From IMG/VR virus record IMGVR_UViG_3300020171_000127, positions 1 through 25,219 of that record: 25,219 nucleotides of DNA; one strand, given 5' to 3'. Origin of the DNA: a virus. A program made the position numbers and the translations under genes. This document shows, piece after piece, positions 18,864-25,219 of the stretch (its first letter is position 1; each line of letters starts with the position of its first letter). The notes below the pieces were generated by a model, which saw only the letters and a program-made list of their open reading frames with translations, was not told where the DNA came from and made no database searches.

Positions 18864-19465
18864 TGCCGCCTCCTGAGAAAGAAGTCTTCGATATTCTCGA
18901 TCCGATTCTCTTAGCCTTCCGCACACGCCTAGAGGCAACAATCCTCAATCATGCCGTAACTGCCTACCTGAGAGGTTCTGCCCAGATGGTTTCATTCGGG
19001 CGGACATTACTTGACAAGCCGATTTACTTCGAAGGCCCGCCCATGCAGCAGGCAATTTCCTACGCCAACAAACACGCTGCGCGACTTGTGACCGAAATGG
19101 ATTTGGAGACGAAGGATAGGCTGGCCAAGGTAATCGCTGACGGTATTCAGAACAAGAGAGGGATTGACGGGCTGGCCAGGGACATACGCAAGGGCTTTGA
19201 CGATATGACGAAATATCGGTCTCAACTTATCGCGCGGACAGAGACGGCGGGGGCACTTTCAAAAGGAAGCATTGACCGCATGGAAGACATGGGTGTAACG
19301 GGGAAAGAGTGGGTCACTGTCGGGGATGACAAAGTAAGCGACGAGTGTTTAGGAAACGAGGCCGAAGGTGCAGTGCCCATTGACCACGTGTTCTCAGGAG
19401 GCGTTCTCAACCCTCCCCAGCATCCAGATTGCCGATGTTCTCTTGCGCCCGTCATGCTCAAATAG
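18863..19465 (+). CDS. MuF/SPP1 gp7-like minor head protein
   Basis: The 200-aa protein has the MuF family C-terminal signature: RSQLIARTETAGALSKGSID near 119-138, WVTVGDDKVSDECLG near 150-164, and the end NPPQHPDCRCSLAPV, with conserved His and Cys. These proteins bind the portal inside the head and are injected or guide DNA ejection. It is shorter than Mu gpF or SPP1 gp7 (about 300-400 aa), lacking part of the N-terminal domain. Its ATG shares one base with the stop of the tailspike gene (TAATG). Polymorphic toxin domains are often fused or adjacent to MuF, and the next gene fits that. Confidence 0.85.
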   Translation: MPPPEKEVFDILDPILLAFRTRLEATILNHAVTAYLRGSAQMVSFGRTLLDKPIYFEGPPMQQAISYANKHAARLVTEMDLETKDRLAKVIADGIQNKRGIDGLARDIRKGFDDMTKYRSQLIARTETAGALSKGSIDRMEDMGVTGKEWVTVGDDKVSDECLGNEAEGAVPIDHVFSGGVLNPPQHPDCRCSLAPVMLK

Positions 19466-19474
19466 GAGGACTAA

Positions 19475-20260
19475 ATGCCTTATCCAACATTGGATAGTTT
19501 GCCAGATTGGGTTAAGGACATGCCGAAACATGCCCAAGAAATATATCAGGCAGCGTGGAATTCAGCCTATGAACAATACAAAGATGAAGGGAAGGCAGCA
19601 GCAACGGCGATTACGGCTGTTAAGACTAAGTACGAAAAGAACGCAAAAGGCGATTGGGTAGCCAAAGAAACTATAACTGAAGGCGGAGGTGGGTCAGGCA
19701 ACTTCGGACATGAGGGAAGACCTGGTGAAGTGGGAGGAAGTGGTGGAGGGGGAGGTGGAAGGGATAAGTTCGTTTCAGAGAAAATCTCTGCCAGTCCACA
19801 CCAAAAAGGCGAATTTGCCAAAGGCACCTTTTCCAATAGCGCCGTAATGGAACGGACACAAACTGTGATAAAGGAAGCAAAAATACCGGATAGGCATCTC
19901 GAACATATTAGCAAGATAACAGTGGACGCAGATAAAATTGCGGCTCGCGGGCAGATGGTTGATGCGACTTTCGATTCCTCTAACAATGAAATCACATTGG
20001 GACGTTTTGGGAACGAAGCGGTTATACATGAAATTGGACATGGGGTTATGCAAGGTGAAATCTTTGGGGCAAAGAGAGGTGGCGAAGTCATGACAGTCTT
20101 TGCTGCGTCTTCGAAGACAGGCAAAGGGTTTGTGAGTTCCTACGCAAAGACGGATGTAAGGGAGTTTTTCGCGGAATCTTACGACGCCTATGCGAAGAAT
20201 CCAGCTGGCTTTAGTAAGTTGAATCCGCCGATGGCCAAAATACTTAAGAGTATCTGGTGA
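19475..20260 (+). CDS. ChaB-domain protein with zinc metalloprotease-like (HEIGH) domain
   Basis: Residues 1-62 match the ChaB domain: YPTLDSLPDWVKDMPKHAQE then AWNSAYEQYKD and KTKYEKNAKGDWV. A Gly-rich linker (70-95) contains SGNFGHEGRPGEVGGS, a segment I know from phage head-associated proteins next to MuF. Residues 100-261 form a protease-like domain with IHEIGHGVM (His185, Glu186, His189), matching HExxH, and a later REFFAESYDAY whose Glu234 could be the third zinc ligand. This resembles lethal-factor-type metallopeptidase domains in phage and toxin proteins. It may cleave host or head proteins; it is distinct from the following prohead protease. Strong AGGAGG start site. Confidence 0.75.
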   Translation: MPYPTLDSLPDWVKDMPKHAQEIYQAAWNSAYEQYKDEGKAAATAITAVKTKYEKNAKGDWVAKETITEGGGGSGNFGHEGRPGEVGGSGGGGGGRDKFVSEKISASPHQKGEFAKGTFSNSAVMERTQTVIKEAKIPDRHLEHISKITVDADKIAARGQMVDATFDSSNNEITLGRFGNEAVIHEIGHGVMQGEIFGAKRGGEVMTVFAASSKTGKGFVSSYAKTDVREFFAESYDAYAKNPAGFSKLNPPMAKILKSIW

Positions 20261-20272
20261 GGAAAAAAGAAA

Positions 20273-21889
20273 ATGATACTAACTGATCCTAGATTAGAAC
20301 CGGATAGATTCAAATTCGGCGGCGAACCTCTAACCGATGAAGATATGGCCAAAGAATCCAAACAGGAGGTGTCAGTGAAAGCAGAATTACAGGCGAAATA
20401 TGCCGAGATAATTCAGGAGGCGGGTAGACGCAACGCTTCTTCCGATGCCGCGAGGATTAAGAAGATTCGGGAACTGTGCGAGGAACTTCTGTCGAGCGAA
20501 ATAGAGGATGAAGTAAAGACGAAAGAAGCCTTGGCGGAAGCGACTGCAACTCTCACTTGGCTGAAAGAGCAAAAGACTTTTAAGACCGAAGACGGTGCTC
20601 AGTATCCTCAAGAAGCCTTTGCCTACGCGCCGGACGCAGAGAAGCCGAGTGATTGGAAGCTCCGACTCTGGGAAGACCCTCAGAAGAAGATCACGCGGGC
20701 GCAACTCGGACGTGCGTCCGCGACTCTCAGCCCAGGCGGATTCAGGGGTCAGAGAGTTGACATCCCGAAAGAGGATTTGCCGGCAGTTAAACGGACAATC
20801 AGGGCAGAGTACCGCGCCCAGGACGTGGCCGATGAGGACATTCCCAAGTGGGTGAAAGAGTCTGAGAAGCGCGTTCCCCTGTCTGACTTTGTTTCTCTTT
20901 CAGAGGCCACGGTCACAGGGAAGGGTATTGCAACTATCGTGGTGATTAAACCTGGACTGAACGCCTCGAAGGAAAGATATTACTCTCCCGAAACACTAAA
21001 GCGGGATTTCGGATTGTTCGAAGGCGTTAAAATGTATGCCGACCATCCGACAGAAGCAGACGAAAAGCAACGTCCTGAGAGGTCGATTAAGGACTGGGTA
21101 GCAACTCTGAAAAACGTGCGAATGGACGAGAAAGGTCAGATCATTGGCGAGGCCGTAATCGTCGAACCCTGGATGCAAGCAAAGTTAGCCTCACTCAGAG
21201 ATAAAGGGATGCTCACTGAAATGGGCATTTCCATCAACGCAGTAGGCACAGCAACCAAGGGCGAGATAGAAGGCGTCAAGACCAATGTGATTGAGCGGAT
21301 TGTCCGCGTGCGTTCTGTAGATTTTGTCACAGAGGCGGGAGCCGGGGGAATGGTCCAGATGTATGAGTCCGGCCCCGAAAACGACGTAGACATTATCACT
21401 CTTGATACTCTAAGGGAACGGCGTCCTGACTTGGTTAAGACTATCGAAACCGAGGCCAAAGCCGTAATTATGTTGGAGGTAAAAAAGACAGTGGAACTTA
21501 CTGAAAAGGTCAAGGAACTGGAGACCAATATCGTAACGCTAACCACGGAACGGGACGAACTGAAGGTCAAGATCACCGAGGCAGAAAAGGCAAAGGCAAA
21601 AGCCGACGCGCAAGCCATCATAAAAGAGGCGGTTGCGAAGGCCGAACTTCCCGATGCTGCTAAGGCGAGACTGACTAATCAGTTCAAAGATGCTGAGAAG
21701 GCCGACGGCGTAGCGGAGGCAATCAAGGCGGAGTCAGAATACATCAATGCCTTGAAAGAGGCGGGCAAAGTCAAGGGAATGGGAGCCAATAAGCCCGACA
21801 CGGAAGCAGATCACAAGGCGCTCGTCGAATCCTTCAAGCGCACCGGCATGAGCGATAAGGACGCCGAACTGGCCGCCAAAGGAAGGTAA
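20273..21889 (+). CDS. Prohead protease fused to scaffold
   Basis: The 538-aa protein has three parts. Residues 100-200 include the segment QEAFAYAPDAEKPSDWKLRL and TLSPGGFRGQRVDIP, a domain often found ahead of phage proteases. Residues 205-362 are a serine-type prohead protease: GVKMYADHP (His258 candidate), MGISINAVG (Ser320 candidate), SVDFVTEAGAGG. Residues 390-538 are a charged coiled coil (VELTEKVKELETNIV...ERDELKVKITEAEKAK) typical of scaffold. The protease digests the scaffold during head maturation. ATG 20273 has AGGA upstream; an in-frame GTG at 20375 has a better AGGAGG. A further in-frame GTG at 21491 may start a separate scaffold. Confidence 0.88.
   Translation: MILTDPRLEPDRFKFGGEPLTDEDMAKESKQEVSVKAELQAKYAEIIQEAGRRNASSDAARIKKIRELCEELLSSEIEDEVKTKEALAEATATLTWLKEQKTFKTEDGAQYPQEAFAYAPDAEKPSDWKLRLWEDPQKKITRAQLGRASATLSPGGFRGQRVDIPKEDLPAVKRTIRAEYRAQDVADEDIPKWVKESEKRVPLSDFVSLSEATVTGKGIATIVVIKPGLNASKERYYSPETLKRDFGLFEGVKMYADHPTEADEKQRPERSIKDWVATLKNVRMDEKGQIIGEAVIVEPWMQAKLASLRDKGMLTEMGISINAVGTATKGEIEGVKTNVIERIVRVRSVDFVTEAGAGGMVQMYESGPENDVDIITLDTLRERRPDLVKTIETEAKAVIMLEVKKTVELTEKVKELETNIVTLTTERDELKVKITEAEKAKAKADAQAIIKEAVAKAELPDAAKARLTNQFKDAEKADGVAEAIKAESEYINALKEAGKVKGMGANKPDTEADHKALVESFKRTGMSDKDAELAAKGR
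21491..21889 (+). CDS. Possible nested scaffold protein from internal start
   Basis: Inside the protease-scaffold gene, GGAGGT at 21475-21480 lies ten bases before an in-frame GTG at 21491. This would give a 132-aa protein beginning with V(M)ELTEKVKELET, exactly the coiled-coil scaffold part. Lambda C/Nu3 and related phages make scaffold this way. The site may be chance in a purine-rich gene, and the spacing is slightly long. Confidence 0.4.
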   Translation: MELTEKVKELETNIVTLTTERDELKVKITEAEKAKAKADAQAIIKEAVAKAELPDAAKARLTNQFKDAEKADGVAEAIKAESEYINALKEAGKVKGMGANKPDTEADHKALVESFKRTGMSDKDAELAAKGR

Positions 21890-21892
21890 GCC

Positions 21893-22036
21893 ATGAACGT
21901 ACGCGATAGGTCACGTATAGCATTTGCGCTGAAATGCAAGCCTGAAGAGGTGCCAGATACGCCGGAGAAACTTCGGAGCGCCCTTGCTAACCGGCGTGCC
22001 GTGCTGAAGGCGGCGAAGAAGGTGAAGCATGGTTAA
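21893..22036 (+). CDS. Small basic protein (47 aa)
   Basis: ATG at 21893 behind GGAAGG gives MNVRDRSRIAFALKCKPEEV and ends KAAKKVKHG; the stop overlaps the next start by eight bases. It is strongly basic with a helix in the second half. Tight packing between scaffold and decoration genes supports it; a head-associated or DNA-binding role would fit but is unproven. Confidence 0.6.
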   Translation: MNVRDRSRIAFALKCKPEEVPDTPEKLRSALANRRAVLKAAKKVKHG

Positions 22037-22514
22037 TCCATACACTAACCCCTATGAGGCCGTAGCCGGACGTGAAGTTTCCTCTACGTTTGAGGGACGG
22101 CACATCAATATCGAAGAGACCCGGCTGATACATCCCGACCATACCGACCCTGTAACGGGTGACGACTTTGTTCGCAAGGGAGACCCTGTGGCATTCTTCG
22201 ACGGCGCAGGGGTAGCTCTCAAAACTGCGACAGCGACAACGGAATCAATCCCAGTAGATACGGAAGGTATCTGGAGATTGTCCGTCACTAACACAGGGGT
22301 CAATTTCTTCGGGGGTATTGTGGTGGGGCAGGTGCTCTACATCGACGCGCAAGGCGTAATCTTCGACGAATGGAGCACATCCTATACCATCTTCGGCTAT
22401 GCGCTAGAGCCGATTGCTGACCCAGGGCAGGGTGCTCCGATTACCCAGGTCATTGCGGTGAAGGTTCACTGGATGTGGCCGTTCTGGTTCTACACCACGG
22501 AAATAGAAGTCTAA
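22029..22514 (+). CDS. Head decoration protein (DUF2190-like)
   Basis: The 161-aa protein has a pattern typical of small capsid cement proteins: GREVSSTFEGRHINIEETRL, VRKGDPVAFF, IPVDTEGIWRLSVT, VGQVLYIDAQGVI and FGYALEPIA...IAVKVHW. This is a small beta barrel that sits on the outside of the capsid at three-fold points. It is paralogous with the next gene, sharing VSSTFEGRH/VSSTYEGRH, VDTEGIW/IDTEGIW and AVKVHW/AVKLHW. The start ATG overlaps the preceding gene. Confidence 0.78.
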   Translation: MVNPYTNPYEAVAGREVSSTFEGRHINIEETRLIHPDHTDPVTGDDFVRKGDPVAFFDGAGVALKTATATTESIPVDTEGIWRLSVTNTGVNFFGGIVVGQVLYIDAQGVIFDEWSTSYTIFGYALEPIADPGQGAPITQVIAVKVHWMWPFWFYTTEIEV

Positions 22515-22538
22515 AAACTAACTTAGGAGGTAAGAACA

Positions 22539-23585
22539 ATGCCAGCTTTTGGAGTTTATCCAGTAGCAGACGCCTTGACTGAAGGCGAAGAGGTTTCGTC
22601 TACCTATGAAGGTAGACACGTCACTCTATTGGAGAGTGAGCTAATTCACAAGGCCGGAAACGTCGGCGGACTTGTCGATAAAGGCAACCCAGTCGTTTTC
22701 GACATCACAGAGGGGCATGGAGTCGGGATTGCGTTCACCGATGCTGCGGCTGCAACTGACTTAGTTGCCATTGACACCGAGGGTATCTGGATTGTGGATG
22801 TTGTCGCGGCTGACGATGGGGGGAATATCGCAGTAGGCGGCGGAGACGTGCTCTATATCAACAACGTCACTGCTGTTGTCAGCAAAATCGCTACCGGAGC
22901 CACGCAGGTTCCGTTCGGGTATGCGCTGGGCATCATCGCTACTCCGGGCAATATCGAAAGGATAGCGGTCAAGTTGCACTGGAGTCCGGTAGACAACTGG
23001 ATTCGGGACCTGGAGCCGTTCTACTTCGGTGATGGACTGGACGTCAACCTGACCTATGACTCGGCTACGGGCCAGTTAATCCTTACCGCCCCAACCGTAA
23101 CTCACGACACGTCCGGCCTGAAAATCGTAGCTGCTCAAGCCGCTGGGCATAATGAGCAGGGCATAGCGTGGTACGCGGATGCCAACTATAGTGGTGTAAT
23201 GACTGCCACCTTCCTGTATGGCTGCGGCACTTGGGTCAATCTCGCCACCTCATTTGACGGCGCGGCGGTGCGTGGTGTTGTTGCCGCACAGGACAACGGC
23301 ATCTTTGCCACCACTCTGACGGAATGCGCCACTACCGACCTGGTATATGGCATGAGGGCAGAGTGCATCACTCAGGCTTCTGTTCATGGCCTGTATGCAT
23401 TCTCGCTAAACGCCCCCATTGCCACGACTGCCGCTCATCGGGCCATCTTCTATGCGGATAACGTGGAATCGGTCGGGCATCTTGTTGCTCAGAAGTCCGG
23501 CGTCTCAGGCGGGTGCCTCGCTCTCGCTTACGTCAATGGTTCCGGCTACTCTGATGTTTACTATGTCAACCTGTGGCAGAGCTAG
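22539..23585 (+). CDS. Second decoration protein with extra C-terminal domain
   Basis: Residues 1-150 repeat the DUF2190-like fold of the preceding gene (EEVSSTYEGRHVTLLESELI ... DTEGIWIVDVV ... VLYINNVT ... FGYALGI ... IAVKLHW). After it, residues 155-348 form a Gly/Ala-rich beta domain (FYFGDGLDVNLTYDSATGQL...AHRAIFYADNVESVG...YVNLWQS) that I do not recognise but whose repeated AADN/ATT segments look like tail-fibre or glycan-binding surface domains. A good AGGAGGTAAGAACA site precedes the ATG. It probably displays the extra domain on the head surface. Confidence 0.72.
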   Translation: MPAFGVYPVADALTEGEEVSSTYEGRHVTLLESELIHKAGNVGGLVDKGNPVVFDITEGHGVGIAFTDAAAATDLVAIDTEGIWIVDVVAADDGGNIAVGGGDVLYINNVTAVVSKIATGATQVPFGYALGIIATPGNIERIAVKLHWSPVDNWIRDLEPFYFGDGLDVNLTYDSATGQLILTAPTVTHDTSGLKIVAAQAAGHNEQGIAWYADANYSGVMTATFLYGCGTWVNLATSFDGAAVRGVVAAQDNGIFATTLTECATTDLVYGMRAECITQASVHGLYAFSLNAPIATTAAHRAIFYADNVESVGHLVAQKSGVSGGCLALAYVNGSGYSDVYYVNLWQS

Positions 23586-23607
23586 AAATTAAAAAGGAGA
23601 AAAGACA

Positions 23608-23931
23608 ATGCGCAAACTGAACTTGAAGGATTACACGGTTACAGGGAAGGTAAAGGGCGGCGATGGGAACATTGTAGACATTACCGCCCCTTACCGAGTC
23701 AAAGATTCCATCCTCAACCTGATGTTTACACGAGAGTTGCAACTGTCTGGTGCTGAACTGGTCAAGCAAAACGTGCTGGCCATGAAGCTAGAGACTTGCA
23801 AAGAAGATACCATTCTCTTGGAAGACGAGGAATGGGGGCGAATCAAGAGGGCCGTGGACACCTTCAAGGGATTCAACCGGAACGACGTGGAACTTGTCAC
23901 CCGCATAAACGATGCGGAAGTTCAAAAGTAA
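23608..23931 (+). CDS. Conserved-position hypothetical protein (107 aa) before major capsid gene
   Basis: ATG at 23608 has AAAAGGAG about nine bases upstream. The protein MRKLNLKDYTVTGKVKGGDG...IKRAVDTFKGF has a beta-rich first half and a helical second half (ELQLSGAELVKQNVLAMKLE). Small proteins of this type between decoration and capsid genes are common but their function is unclear; a capsid assembly or scaffold-partner role is plausible. No family named. Confidence 0.65.
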   Translation: MRKLNLKDYTVTGKVKGGDGNIVDITAPYRVKDSILNLMFTRELQLSGAELVKQNVLAMKLETCKEDTILLEDEEWGRIKRAVDTFKGFNRNDVELVTRINDAEVQK

Positions 23932-23955
23932 ATCGAAACATGGAGGTTAATTAAA

Positions 23956-25080
23956 ATGGCAGAATTCATGAAACTTATGGAGGACTGGGGCGGATACACC
24001 GCTCTGTCCGAAGTCAAGAGGCCCGAAGGCTATGAGCGACGCCTGAAGGAAACCATCGACCTACTCACCAATGCAGCCGGTCTACCCGCGCATCGCCACG
24101 AATACCTGCTCCGCGAAGCTCTTACCACGAGCGACTTCCCTTATCTCTTCGGCGACGTGCTGGACAGGCAGGTTCTCGCGGCCTATAAGGGCGTCGATCC
24201 TGTGTGGAAGCAGTTCACCAAACAGTCCACCGTTCCCAGAATCTCCCCGCAGGTCGGTGGATACCGCTTCTCAATGACGGGCGGAGACCAGCACCTTGAA
24301 GAGGTGGCAGAGAAGGGCGAGTACCTGGCTTCTGACCGCAACGAGACTCGCTATCCTGTGTCCGTCAAGAAGTATGGTCGTCAGTTCGACATTTCGTGGG
24401 AGGCCATGATAAACGACGACCTGGGCGCCTTGAAGGATACCCCGACCCGCTTCGCTCTCGCGGCTGCGCGGACTGAGCATCGCATAGTAACGGCGATTTA
24501 TGGAGGGGATTGTCTCGCCGGTACTGGATTGTATACCGCCGCTCAGGGCAACGTGGGTGCTCTTCCCCTAACCATCGCCAATCTTGAGAACACTTGTGAA
24601 GCGATGGCGGCCTTCCTTGATGCCAGTGGCGAACCGATAATGAACAGGGCTAAGTACCTTGTGGTCGGCCCCGGTCTAGAGTTCACCGCTCGGCAGATTC
24701 TGACCTCGGCAACCAAGATGTGGGTGATGAGCACCGTTGCCCCGACTGTACCGTATCCGACGACCAACGTCATTTCTCAGTACGGTCTTCAGTTGGTCAT
24801 CGACCCGTACATACCCATCTTCTGCACGGGCAACGTCCTCAGTTGGTTCCTGTTCGCCGCTCCCTCAGATATAGCGGCCATGGAGTGCGATTATCTGGTC
24901 GGGCACGAGAGGCCGGAGATTTGCATGAAGGCCAGCGACAAGGTGTCGATTGGTGGCGGAGAAGTCGGCCCGATGACGGGTGACTTCGCAACGGATAACG
25001 TCTTCTACCGCGTGAGGGACGTGTTCGGCTGCAATAGACTTGACTGGAGAGCCACTTACGGGCAACTCAGCAACGTCTAA
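23956..25080 (+). CDS. Major capsid protein (HK97 fold, gpT-like)
   Basis: The 374-aa protein fits the Mu gpT / HK97-fold capsid type: an N-terminal arm, LREALTTSDFPYLFGDVLDR at 57-76, then the E-loop/P-domain pattern EEVAEKGEYLASDRNETRYP, VSVKKYGRQFDISWEAMIND, LGALKDTPTRFALAAARTEH, and the A-domain end VSIGGGEVGPMTGDFATDNV with YRVRDVFGCNRLDWRATYGQ. It forms the capsid shell with the decoration proteins and is followed by a strong hairpin. The N-terminal helical part (about residues 1-60) may be removed by the prohead protease, but no cleavage site can be assigned. Start with GGAGGTTAATTAAA. Confidence 0.9.
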   Translation: MAEFMKLMEDWGGYTALSEVKRPEGYERRLKETIDLLTNAAGLPAHRHEYLLREALTTSDFPYLFGDVLDRQVLAAYKGVDPVWKQFTKQSTVPRISPQVGGYRFSMTGGDQHLEEVAEKGEYLASDRNETRYPVSVKKYGRQFDISWEAMINDDLGALKDTPTRFALAAARTEHRIVTAIYGGDCLAGTGLYTAAQGNVGALPLTIANLENTCEAMAAFLDASGEPIMNRAKYLVVGPGLEFTARQILTSATKMWVMSTVAPTVPYPTTNVISQYGLQLVIDPYIPIFCTGNVLSWFLFAAPSDIAAMECDYLVGHERPEICMKASDKVSIGGGEVGPMTGDFATDNVFYRVRDVFGCNRLDWRATYGQLSNV

Positions 25081-25094
25081 ATAGTGCTAGTCGA

Positions 25095-25132
25095 GGGGAG
25101 AGGGCGGTTATCTCCTTTTCCGTTCTCTCCCC
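25095..25132 (+). terminator. Strong hairpin after major capsid gene
   Basis: GGGGAGAGGGCGG at 25095-25107 pairs with CCGTTCTCTCCCC at 25120-25132: thirteen pairs including two G-U, around a 12-base loop. No long T-run follows, so it may be a partial terminator or a processing and stability hairpin that raises the level of capsid mRNA over downstream genes. Confidence 0.5.
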
Positions 25133-25150
25133 TTGCTAGGTAGGAGCGCA

Positions 25151-25219
25151 ATGACAGACATCGAAAAGGTACGACTCCTCATTGGGGATGTTACTCCTGC
25201 ACTGCCAGCCTTGCCCTAT
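25151..25219 (+). CDS. Start of probable head-tail connector protein (cut by window edge)
   Basis: ATG at 25151 after GTAGGAGCGCA begins MTDIEKVRLLIGDVTPALPA and runs off the right edge after 23 codons. The opening LLIGDVTP pattern and position after the capsid gene are typical of head-tail adaptor proteins of the gp6/gp15 type. The fragment is too short to be certain. Confidence 0.55.
   Translation, partial: MTDIEKVRLLIGDVTPALPALPY

Noticed and set aside
19567-20124. 185-aa leftward frame opposite the ChaB-protease gene
   Set aside because: It is antisense to a gene with clear domains and is Pro/Ser-rich because the Gly-rich linker is read backwards.

Overview
The window is a stretch of a tailed double-stranded DNA phage genome (Caudoviricetes), most likely from a metagenome or a poorly sampled host. 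The evidence is a packaging and head gene run (small and large terminase, portal, MuF-like head protein, prohead protease with scaffold, decoration proteins, HK97/gpT-type major capsid protein) read rightward, opposed by a dense leftward array of tiny early genes with ATGA-type stop/start overlaps. No integrase, lysis gene or tail tube/tape-measure gene is present here, so lifestyle and tail type cannot be decided. Shine-Dalgarno sites and a consensus sigma70-like promoter show a bacterial host; I cannot name the host.

Leftward early/replication arm (about 1-8941, minus strand). A consensus TTGACA-17-TATACT promoter at 8985-9013 fires into it. It holds about 28 mostly very short genes: a cut-off DNA methyltransferase, a RecA-like P-loop ATPase with an N-terminal winged helix, an ERF single-strand annealing protein, a sigma-region-4-like HTH protein with zinc ribbons, an XRE repressor-like HTH, a ribbon-helix-helix protein, and many small proteins with paired CxxC motifs. 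Two stretches inside this arm have no convincing gene and are rich in stem structures: 2786-3439, with a tRNA-like element at 3127-3245, and 8130-8452, bounded by a long inverted repeat and 15-bp direct repeats. Both share the 15-mer TGTTAAGGTRCTCTG.

Rightward late arm (about 9197-25219, plus strand). An extended -10 promoter at 9197-9205 lies just ahead of a small membrane protein. Then come a 137-aa protein, two zinc-finger microproteins, terS, terL, a gene-free repeat-bearing gap, and portal. A fibre/spike block follows, with a collagen-like protein, a small virion protein, a 13-repeat protein, a 63-aa LPPLK-motif protein and a twin beta-helix tailspike. The order then returns to head morphogenesis: MuF, a ChaB-metalloprotease protein, fused prohead protease/scaffold, two paralogous decoration proteins, major capsid protein, and the start of a probable head-tail connector.

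Taken together, the left arm would modify, replicate and recombine DNA and switch transcription. The right arm packages DNA and builds the head, with receptor-binding or surface proteins encoded unusually between portal and head-morphogenesis genes. The points most worth following are the two structured non-coding elements, the ChaB-HEXXH protein beside MuF, and the fibre block with its shared LPPLK peptide.
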